Positions 55,399-64,000 of a stretch of 64,000 nucleotides of DNA are shown piece after piece. The position numbers and the translations under genes are program-made. Numbering within the stretch: the first letter of the stretch is position 1; the number at the start of each line of letters is the position of its first letter. Under the pieces are notes generated by a model that did no database searches, was not told the origin of the DNA, and was given only the letters and a program-made list of their open reading frames with translations. Source of the DNA: Triatoma infestans (taxonomy: Eukaryota; Arthropoda; Insecta; Hemiptera; Reduviidae); contig JAAEAF010000343.1 of NCBI GenBank assembly GCA_011037195.1, positions 455,429 to 519,428 on the forward strand, read 5' to 3'.

Positions 55399-55990
55399 AA
55401 ATTTGCGAGGTTAAAAGGCTTCACATATTTAGGAGCGGTTGTTACCGAGCAGAATGACGTTAGGCTCTGACATTAAGGAAACAGGTAATAGATGCTATTT
55501 CGCGATTCACAATATGTTGCGCTTTAAAAAGTTATCTATACGGGCAAAGCTACTGGTATATAAGACGGTGATAAGACCAGTAGTTACTTATGCAAGTGAG
55601 ACGTCGGTATTGACCAGGGAAGACGAGCGGGCTCAGAATGTCTGGAAGAGGAAGATCCTCAGAAAGATGAAGGAGCAAGGTCGGTGGAGGATTAGGTCGA
55701 ATATAGAGTTAAAAGATCTATACCAGAAACCGGACTTAGTAGCCTTCATTAAGGAAGGACGCCTTAGTGCTTGAGCATGTGGAGAGGATGGGGCCGGAAC
55801 GCTTGCCCAGAAGGATGCTTTATGGCACTCCCGGAGGGTCGACGTCTTCAAGGGGGGCCTCGAATAAGGTGGCTCGATGATGTGGAGGCGACCTGAGGAG
55901 CATGGGCGTGCGAGAGCCATGACCGAGGAGTGGAGGAAACTAGTTGAGTAGGCCCAGGTCCTGTAGCGCCCAGGAGAAGAAAGAAGAAAT
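55399..55990 (+). mobile_element. LINE 3' end, reverse transcriptase C-terminal region
   Basis: Plus strand: GFTYLGAVVTEQNDVR, frameshift, NRCYFAIHNMLRFKKLSIRA, LLVYKTVIRPVVTYASET, WKRKILRKMKEQGRWRIRSN, LYQKPDLVAFIKEGRLS. A frameshifted tail then resembles RPRIRWLDDVEADLRSMGVR, and the end is A-rich, 'gaagaaagaagaaat'. This order (YLG, LYK-T-RPVLTY-SE, ERK-LR, WRIR-N-EL, YI-GRLRW-GH, GRPR-RWLDDV) is that of RTE/jockey-like LINE tails. It has frameshifts and at least one in-frame stop. Confidence 0.8.
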
Positions 55991-58090
55991 GATTAGTTAA
56001 ACTAGAACTCGCCACTAGCAGCTAGCGCCAGGATGCGCAACTAAAAATGGCCACCTCTAAAGCCAGCCTTTAAGAAGTGCGCTAACCTTGTAATCACAAC
56101 CTGTAAATTGGATTTTTTTTTAAATCAATTTTTCATTAATTTAGTTTACTGCAGAAATCTATGTATGAGTTGTCAAATTATATAATTTTTGTTTAATACA
56201 ACTATCATAAATATAACCTGACCACCCAAAAGTTTTAAACAAATAATATTTTATCAAATGAAGTATCTTTTTTATGTATTTTGCTTCATAATTAAAATTA
56301 TCACTGTAGTTTCTTTTCTTCTTCTTTCTGTATTTTTTTTCTTTCCTATTAATAGTTTTATTTATTTTTATCCTCTTTCTTTTCATTTGTCATTCACAAC
56401 CTAAAATGTGAGCAGCACACCATCAAAACACTGACTGTGCAATAAAACACTTAATATTTACCATGTATATAAATTATTATTAATTTTTTTTTAATTAAAA
56501 TTTGAGACTTTCATAATTTAAGAAAAAAATTTGTCGTTAATAACAGTATATTTAACTAAATTTTACGAAAGCCATTTAGGCTGACGTTAATTCTTTTCTG
56601 GTGATTTATCATTTGTAATTTTGTCGTTGTTTATTTTAATTCTGAAAAACTACTAAGATAAGAGCATTTTTTTTTTGTAGTTTCTTACCTGGATAGAAAT
56701 TTTATGAATAAGGCAATTTATTTTTATGAATACTCTATAAAATTTGATTATTGTTAAATATCGACTTGTCAAGTCTAAAAATTATGCAGAATCCTAATGT
56801 AAAAATTTATCGAAACTTTGGAAATTAAAAAAAATGAATAAATAAATAAAGAACCTTATTAAGAGATGATTGTCATTAAATTTTTGAAAGAAAAGTGCCC
56901 TAATATTTTCTTTTAATTTCTGGTTTATTAACCACCATAGCGAAATCTAAGGCAAGTTTAGTTAGGGTATTACTACGAAAAAACCTAGGAGGAACCTGTA
57001 TAGCAGATCACAGATTTTTTTTTGTTTTCCTAAAAAGTTTATATGTATATTAAAAGCTCCTAAAGAATTTTCTTTTTTTCTATTTAATGATTTGAAAAGA
57101 AAATAATAATTTTATGAATAAATTGTCTTAGATTAGTATCACTTAGTGCATTTTTAATAGTAAGAAGAAATGGATGTTAGCCAGTTCTTCACAAGCCTTA
57201 ACGTATCCCTGCCAGTACAATACAATAAATAGGCTAATTCTGATTCTTTACCTATTATACACAGATTAACATAAACATTGATTGTGCTCCTAGAAAGTCA
57301 AATCTTCTAAGGTTGCATTGGATTTGACTTTATTATAGCCACTCTCTCATTCCACATCTGTTTATCATATAAATCGTGACCTTGACACAATTTTTATTAT
57401 TTTATTTTCGAAAGGAGAGGGAGAACAGCTGGCAATATTTCAGCGAATTGTTGTCTCCCTTCATACGAGTACCGCTGGCAACAATAGTGTTGGAAAAAAA
57501 AAGTCGTACCATTGATAAAATTGAAGTCTATCGCCTCCAAAAAAAGTAATTGGAGGTTATTTCTTAATAGCGCGTTTTGTTGCACGCTAAATTTCACCGG
57601 TATCCATGAGATGAAAACGACTTTTTTTCTGAATGTTTTGTGTTGGTTATTGCGAGGAAAAAAATTAAAACATAGTTATAGGCTAGCTCATTATATTCCA
57701 TTTAAATGCTTTTAGTCCGCAATGCTAGGCAAATGTCTCAAATTTTTGTCTGTCAACATGCATTTTTTCCCCGTCTTAATTCCAGTAGGTTTCGGAATCG
57801 TCAGTTTCGGACCCGCCATAGTCTGATTTATCAAGTTTTCAAACAGATGCTGACTTCTACTGTTTAAAAGTATCTGTCATTTACTACATTGATTGTATGT
57901 ATTTCAAACCGACTATATTCTTCTCGTACAAAGGGGAAAAATCCAAAACCCGGCAGAACTTTGGAAAAGAAGCATAATTTTAGATTTTCCGTTTATTTTC
58001 TCTTAAATAATCATCCAGCCTCCAGCAAAAACATATCTTTAAGCTTCTGTGTAGCACAATGAGATCTAAGAGTTTCTAAGGAAGCTTTAC
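55991..58090. other. AT-rich stretch without recognised genes
   Basis: Only composition-driven ORFs (for example 56159-56386 minus, 57397-57597 minus). A patch at 57400-57480 is somewhat GC-richer. No element identified. Confidence 0.35.
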
Positions 58091-58960
58091 AGCATTCAAC
58101 CCCTTTGGATGAGATCCTTGGATTGTCGGCGGTCTAAAATGCAGATTCGGGTTGAATGATTGCTTTGAAAGCACTAAATTACCGTGTTCACCTCCAAAGC
58201 TTGGAAAATGGAAAGATGTTCTTCAAAAAGTCTAGGTACCAGGTCATATTAGAATCTTAAGAAATGAGGAGGTGGACAGGATGGCCAAATTAGACAATTC
58301 TCTTTCCTTCATTGATCTCGAACCTATTTTTTGGCGTGTCCCTAGACAAATGGCTAGTCAGGTTTCCCGATGGAATGGACACCTTCAAATCATTCAACCC
58401 CTTTGGATGAGATCACTCGATTGTCGGAGTTTAAAATGCAGAGTGGGAGCATGCCAGGAGAGTTAATAATTGAGATTATTGCTGTACCTCTCTAAGACAC
58501 TTCTTTGGATTCTTTAAAGAGCGCACCCTCTCAGACACTTGTTTGGATCTTTTACAGAGCAGGACCTCTCTCAGACACTTCTTTGGATCCAAAATGCAGA
58601 TGTTTTTGGATGTCTAAAATGCAGATTGGGAGTATTGGGAGTATACAGAGTTGATAATTGAGAAAACTGCTGGACCTCTCTCTGGCCCTTCTTTGTATTC
58701 TTCACTGAAACATTTGGTTTTTAGGGAGATATCTTCACATAAATCAGGCTATATCAGAACGGTTTTTGTCGAATTTATGGAGACGGTAAAGGTAAACTAT
58801 TCCTATTCATCTTAGGACATTTCGCTTGGTTTGTGAGGAGCATTAGGACCTTTTGGAAGAGTCTAGACTGTTTCCTTTTTTAAGGATGTTTCCGATTTTT
58901 TTTTTTGAGCTACCATGAATGTTAGCTGGGTCAGGACTTGAGGCTGGATTTATGCCCTAG
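58091..58960 (+). mobile_element. LINE 3' fragment with RNase H-like and zinc-binding remnants
   Basis: Around 58230 the plus strand reads VPGHIRILRNEEVDRMAKL, like the RNase H motif x-P-G-H-x-G-I-x-G-N-E-x-A-D-x-A/L-A-K of jockey/R1-type LINEs. Near 58760 it reads CRIYGDGKGKLFLFILGHFA, like the C-x2-C...H...C tail with cysteines lost. A 24-base string starting 'cattcaacccctttggatga' occurs at 58093-58116 and 58391-58414, and 'gacacttctttggat' variants repeat at 58490-58590, so the piece has been internally rearranged. Confidence 0.5.
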
Positions 58961-60854
58961 CCAAAAAAGTCTTTGGGGGCAGCAGTATGGGCGTAGACAG
59001 AGAGACAGTGCAATGAGTTGGCACATGGAGGAGGTCCCTCCCCAAGAAAAGCAGCGCGCGAACTAAGCCTCTTTAATACGATAAATTGTTAAAATATTGT
59101 CCTTTTTTATTTTATTTTAACGTATCAAATACAATTGACTGCACTACTGCGATAGAGAAGGGAAATCAGTCACCATACTTTCTTTTTTTTTCTATGAAAA
59201 ACTTGTTTTTATTTCATTTTTTCCTCTGAATCATGGATTACTAGTTTACATATAAAAAAAGACTGTAATTTTGATGGGCCTAATTACAATATACTACAAG
59301 GACTACAGGTTGGAGACCACATTTAAACAATAAAGATTGCACATGTACAATTCCACCGCAGTCACCACCAGAATTCGGTCCCTAACTTCTATCAGAAATT
59401 GCTTCTATTGCAATTATAATCGAAATAACATAGCTTTTTTATTATTTGAAAGTCTCAAATTCTAAAAAAAAAAAACAAATCAAAATATACTTCTCACTTA
59501 CCCCTATTCTGTTACAATTTAAGTACAAAAACATTTAAAAAAATAAAAAAGTAAAATTTACATTATATAAACAAAAAATTGAATAATGCATAAAATAACA
59601 ATTAATTACAACCACTTTTTTTCTTCTATTAATGTCATAATAATAAAAGATTAAAAAATTTACCACCTATTTATCAGTACATATATTTTTAAAAAACCTT
59701 TTTTGAACACATTCCGTGATATACATTTACATTTGTATTTATTATCATAAGGAAAAACGAAGTACGAAAAAAAGAAAATAAAATATTTGTTACAATAAAA
59801 AAAAAATAAGGAAACAATCGCTACGCGTTTGCCTGATATGGATCAAAAATTGGTCATTTAAAAATTTTTTTAAATCACTTATAAATATAGCAAAGACTTT
59901 TATTTTTTAATAAAAAAAAGTATTTTATATATATATTTAAATAAATATATATATTTTTATTAACAATAACAAAAAGAATAACATGATAGAATCGTATTTT
60001 TTTTTAATTTAATTTCTTTTTTTTAAATGTTTTAAAACAAAAATCCATAAAAATAAAACAAAAAAATAACTTGTAATTATTACAAATATATATACATAAG
60101 AAGAACACACTAAGAATTTATTTATGAGTTAAAAATGTTAACCCCAAAAAATTGTCCCATTTTTTTTTGAAATATGAATTTATGATGATTCATTTATTAA
60201 ATATAAATAATAAAGGAATTTATTATTATTTTGTCCAATCTGCTTCTTTTTTTTTTTATAAAAACGATTTATAATCGATTTTTTTTTTAAATATACATAT
60301 ATCATTTTTATTATTTTTTTATATATATTTTTATAATTTATTATTTATTTTTCTTTTTTAATGGTATTTTTTTAAAAATTAATTTTATTTATTATTATTA
60401 CATAATAATAATTAATAATAATAAAAAGTAGTGATATGTATGCAAAGGAGGGTGTACTTGAAAAAACTTTTTTAATTTTTCCTAAGTACACCGAGAACAG
60501 TCGATTTTTAATTTTTTTTTTTTTTTAAGACTTCACACTCTTGAGCAAGAATCTAGAGAAGGAGAAAGAGGACAGAGACTTACAAAGATATCCAGCTCAC
60601 CATATCTGCAACACGCAAACAAACAAAAGAGAAAAATAAATTAATAATAATAACTGTTTTTATTTAAAATTTCAGTATAAAAAGAAAATTACTTATCAAG
60701 CTGTTCAAATTAAATAAAATAATCATATCATTATTAGTACCATAAAAACAATAATAATCTATATATAAAGAAAAGTACCCCTGGTATAAAACCATCAGGA
60801 GAGAGAGAGACATTTACGGAGCTTACAATTATAATTAGAAAATAGTAAATATAC
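58961..60854. other. Very AT-rich block
   Basis: Long A/T homopolymers and ATT/TAA-rich tracts fill 59400-60540. No ORF, RNA gene or element is visible. It forms the left flank of the mariner insertion. Confidence 0.4.
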
Positions 60855-62097
60855 GGATGACACAAAAGTTTTGTCGGTTTTTGAATGGAATTGTTTGTTT
60901 ATCTGTCCTGTTCTGTATCAGACTTTAATCCTTAACTAATCATGTTTATCAGAAAGAGAACCTTTCAAACAACAATTGTTCACTCAGTTATAGTATCTCT
61001 TTCAAACCAATATCTGTGCTACTCTTTTAATATGAATTCAGAAAAATTTGAAATTCGTGTACTTTTGCGGCATTATTGGAAACAAAGATTTACTGGAGCG
61101 GTTGCTGCTCGAAAAATATGTGAAGTGGAAGGGGAGGGTGTTATGAATGAAAGGACTGCGCAACGTTGGTTTAGGCGTTTCAACAGCGGCGACATCACCC
61201 TTGAAGATGAACCACGTTCTGAGCGCTCTTCTGAGTGGGACATTAACGCTACAGAAAGGGCAGCGAATGAAAATCCGTCAACCAGTACCCGCCAATTGTC
61301 GACTTTTCTTGGGCCTTCTAGGGAAACAATACGCAGTCATCTCAAATCCCTAGGAAGAAATTTTAGGAGTTGCGGATTCGTACCCCATGATTTGACGGCC
61401 GCCCAAGCCCGCCGACGGGTAGACATATGTCAACATCTGCTCACCAGTCTTAAAGACACTCGTTTTTTGAAAAGAATAGTCACTTGTGATAAGAAATGGA
61501 TCTTTACCGCAACCCTGACACACACATGCAGTGGTTAAAACCAGGCCGGTTTGTGAGACATGATAGGTTTGCACATAAAGTTTTGGTGTGTGTTTCGTGG
61601 AATTTCGAGGGTGTGGTGTACTTTGAACTGGTTCCTGATGGTCTGCTATGAATGCAGAACTTTATTCTCAGCAACTGGTTGCGGGTGTATGAAGTTCTGG
61701 TTCAGAAATATCCTGTCAACCGAAAGAGAGTTCTTCTACAACAAGATAATGCTCGTCCTCATACCGCTAGAATAACTCTGAATAAAATTGAAGAACTTGA
61801 TGATCTAGAACTTCTACCACACCCTGCATACAGCCCTGACCTCGTCCCCTCTGACTATTACTTGTTTCGCTCAATGGCTCGACAGTTCAATAATCAGGAG
61901 GAAGACGAAAACGGTGTTCGCGAGTTCTTCGAACCAAAAGATAAAGAGTGGTATCTGCGAGGTCTTCAACAGTTGGCTGATAGGTGGCTCAAGATAGTCC
62001 AACACGAGGAGTTATACTTTGAGGATTGAGCTCTAAGTTGTTATTTTTCAAATACAATTTGTACTGTACAAACACCGACAAAACTTTTGTGTCATCC
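60855..62097 (+). mobile_element. Mariner transposon with intact terminal inverted repeats
   Basis: The left end GGATGACACAAAAG then TTTTGTCGGT (60855-60878) is repeated as its exact complement at the right end (62074-62097). Weaker similarity (TTTTTG versus GTTTG) continues inward. Length is about 1,243 bases, standard for mariner, and the single transposase frame lies between the repeats. A TA lies next to the left end (60852-60853) with one base between, but no matching TA is seen on the right, so the target duplication is eroded or the ends are one base off. Confidence 0.9.
61032..62029 (+). pseudogene. Mariner transposase, broken by one frameshift and one stop
   Basis: It starts MNSEKFEIRVLLRHYWKQRF and continues with HTH signature NERTAQRWFRRFNSGD, linker FVPHDLTAAQARRRVDICQ, first catalytic Asp in IVTCDKKW (61488-61490), second in LLQQDNARPH (61745-61747), third in SPDLVPSDYYLF (61853-61855), and C-terminus RWLKIVQHEELYFED. 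A one-base shift occurs around 61500-61505, and an in-frame TGA at 61649-61651 interrupts the second half. At about 332 codons it is slightly shorter than the usual 345. By my count 35 residues separate the last two Asp, against 34 in the type definition. The upstream ATG at 60942 is probably not the start. Confidence 0.92.
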
Positions 62098-62199
62098 AAG
62101 TGAAACAAAAATACAATTTTGTTCAAAATATAACAGAAAATCATCTTCTGAACTAATATAAAGATTGAGGACCGATAGAACAAAACAAAATATATACAT

Positions 62200-62470
62200 T
62201 TACATAAGATTAAATTCAGCTATAAGTTGTTGCCTGTACTTAAGAGCCATCCTACAATATTTTACTACTAAATCCCACTTTTTTCCGTTTAAAAATTCTG
62301 ATAATTGGACTATTTTCAGAAAATCCTTATTAAAATAAGAAATTCTAAATTCCTTCAATATGGGACACGTCGCCATAAAATGAAATACAGACTCCAACTC
62401 ATTTGTATCACACACTGACCATACTTGAACATATCTTTTATAATTTAAATTTACATTTATAATTTTATAA
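62200..62470 (-). mobile_element. LINE 3' end (C-terminal zinc-binding tail)
   Basis: On the minus strand: VQVWSVCDTNELESVFHFMA, TCPILKEFRISYFNKDFLKI and so on to EFNLM then stop. The pattern C-x-...-E-S-x-x-H-F-x-x-x-C-P-x-x-x-x-x-R is the same tail type as in the LINE at 36.9-38.7 kb. Only the tail is present. It sits about 100 bases right of the mariner end. Confidence 0.55.
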
Positions 62471-62929
62471 TAACATGCGCCATTTTAGCGTTTCAAAACT
62501 CATCAAAGATGAATATTATTGGATTAGTTATTGTAAGACTTTAGAATAGAAGTAAAGAGGGGGAAGAAGAATGGTCCTCAAAGCGGCCCATATTGACCAA
62601 AATCTGGTGTATTTTGTGGGCCGAACCAAAATCTGGTAGGAATTCACACACACACACAACTGGGTGTCGCATGTGGGTTATTCGCAGTTTATACAAGCAT
62701 GTGCCACTGCTTGTGACAAATTTTTCTTCAATTCAGATTATAAAATTAATGAATGACTTTTTTGTAGGAAACCATACAACACTTCTCCTCCCCCATAACT
62801 TCTTTAAATGAACTTTCTTAGGGAAAGAAGTAACTTTCAGTCAACCTACTTTCTTCAACTCAGAATTTTGAAAACATATTTAATTCGAACCCGTGAGCGA
62901 GAACGCTATAATGGAACTACTCATCTACC
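62471..62929. other. Short interval between LINE fragments
   Basis: A direct repeat of 'ccaaaatctggt' (62598-62609 and 62626-62637) and a CA tract near 62645-62658 are present. The ORF at 62593-62811 is unsupported. Upstream jockey-type ORF1 sequence may extend into the right part. Confidence 0.3.
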
Positions 62930-64000
62930 TCTTGGGATGAACGGAATCTACAGCAACAACACCAGCACTACCAAGGCCGCAACACTACCTCCCAAGCCGA
63001 GGTAACGAGGGCTCTGACACTCCAGAATACATTATTTCTGCTCCTCTCACTGCACAGATATCACTTCACTCCTTGCCACTTTCATTAACAAATTAAAATC
63101 TCTATTAAATCTTCTCGTCACACTGCTTACAACTCCTTCCAAACTCACACGATGATTCCTCCTACTCAAAATTCTCTTGTCATCCTTCTAATGGTCCATG
63201 CTAATGGTCTGACTTCTCATAGAGAAGAACTGAATTTAATTTTTATATGACCGAAGTATTGACATATCACTGATTGCTGAGACTCACTTCACTAGCAGAT
63301 CGTACTTCACATAAGAGACTACACTACTTACCGAACTAACCATCCGGACACTGCCCATGGCGGTCTAGCTTTAATAATATAAAGCCCATTATTCCATCAT
63401 CTTGTACCTTGTAACCCGACAGATTTCTTACAGTCTATCATAATTTCTATAGATTCTCGTCCATTTGCTTTTACGTGTGCTCTGTCTACTGCCCACCTAA
63501 CAAGTCTATTTCTACCTTATAATTTCTTTCGTTTCTCTTGGATCTCTTGGTCCAAAATTCATCTGTGGTGGAGATTATAATGCCAAGCACCCTCGCTGGG
63601 ATCGTCGTGTGGCTAACCGAAGTGGGCGTACTCTTCTCGACGCTCTCTCAAACACTAAATGTACCTCTTTCTCCACTAACCAATATGGCCAACATCTCCT
63701 TTTAAACTACCTGATATCGTTGATATTTTCATCATTTCTCAGAGCACTTCTCTACCCTCAGACATTTACGCAATAAATGACCTTTCATCTGAACATATCA
63801 TAATTAGTTCATTATTAGACGTGTAAGAACACTTATAACCAACAAACGCAGAGCCAGATCTACCTGGTACCATACAAGACATCCTTCTGATAAGAGAACT
63901 TACAACAAAATCATCAGACGACAAAAAAATCGCGAAATTTCGAGTGGACAGACATAACGACTACACAGCATCACGAGGATGTTAAACAAATGTGTGTGGA
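62930..64000 (+). mobile_element. Jockey-type LINE, ORF1 end and ORF2 endonuclease, degenerate
   Basis: ORF1 ends in ITSLLATFINKLKSLLNLLV and LLTTPSKLTR, the hydrophobic tail typical of jockey gag. Its TGA (63153-63155) overlaps the ORF2 ATG (63152-63154). ORF2 reads LVILLMVHANGLTSHREEL, then after breaks ETHFTSRSYF, SIDSRPFAFT, GGDYNAKHPRWDRRVANRSG and RTLLDALSNT. These are the APE-type endonuclease motifs (N-A-N-G-L, S-E-T-H-F, G-G-D-Y-N-A-K-H). Stops begin within about 30 codons of the ORF2 start, so it is inactive. The reverse transcriptase would lie beyond the right edge. Confidence 0.75.

Noticed and set aside
1..64000. CRISPR arrays, bacterial operons or phage features
   Set aside because: No regularly spaced repeats with unique spacers and no prokaryotic gene organisation; spliced genes and eukaryotic transposons exclude a prokaryotic source.

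Overview
The window is eukaryotic and most likely from an insect. It is AT-rich, with intron-split coding sequence, GT-AG splice sites, many microsatellites and abundant degenerate transposable elements. The miRNA complement (miR-71, miR-2 and miR-13 types) points to an arthropod, and miR-13 points to an insect. The species cannot be named from sequence alone.

The one host protein-coding gene I can establish is PPP4R1, the HEAT/ARM-repeat regulatory subunit 1 of protein phosphatase 4. It lies on the + strand, and twelve coding exons between 14233 and 35358 join in a consistent frame to give about 910 codons. The N-terminal exon(s) with the start codon are not resolved. A promoter-like region with a good splice donor lies at 10.6-11.36 kb, but its ATG is out of frame with the conserved reading. 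The 7.1 kb intron between exons 3 and 4 of my model carries six miRNA hairpins on the sense strand, in the order miR-71, miR-2, miR-13a-like, miR-13b-like, miR-2, miR-2. These would be transcribed with PPP4R1.

The rest is mobile or low-complexity DNA. From 1 to 35 kb, upstream and inside introns, there is a family of dispersed AT-rich repeats, a decayed mariner (27.1-28.2 kb, minus), LINE 3' debris, a tRNA-derived SINE, and several copies of a small hammerhead-ribozyme-like motif of the minimal type described from Penelope-like retroelements. From 35.5 to 64 kb the base sequence is very AT-rich with no recognisable host exon. It is interrupted by a LINE 3' half on the minus strand (36.9-38.7 kb), a DNA-transposon remnant (41 kb), a candidate TTAA-flanked piggyBac-type element (48.2-50.0 kb), LINE tails at 55.4, 58.2 and 62.2 kb, a mariner with matching terminal inverted repeats (60.86-62.10 kb), and a degenerate jockey-type LINE running off the right edge.

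Exon boundaries were placed by eye from homology, reading frame and splice consensus. miRNA identity rests on mature sequences and foldback arms read directly. The hammerhead and transposon-end calls are motif-based inferences.
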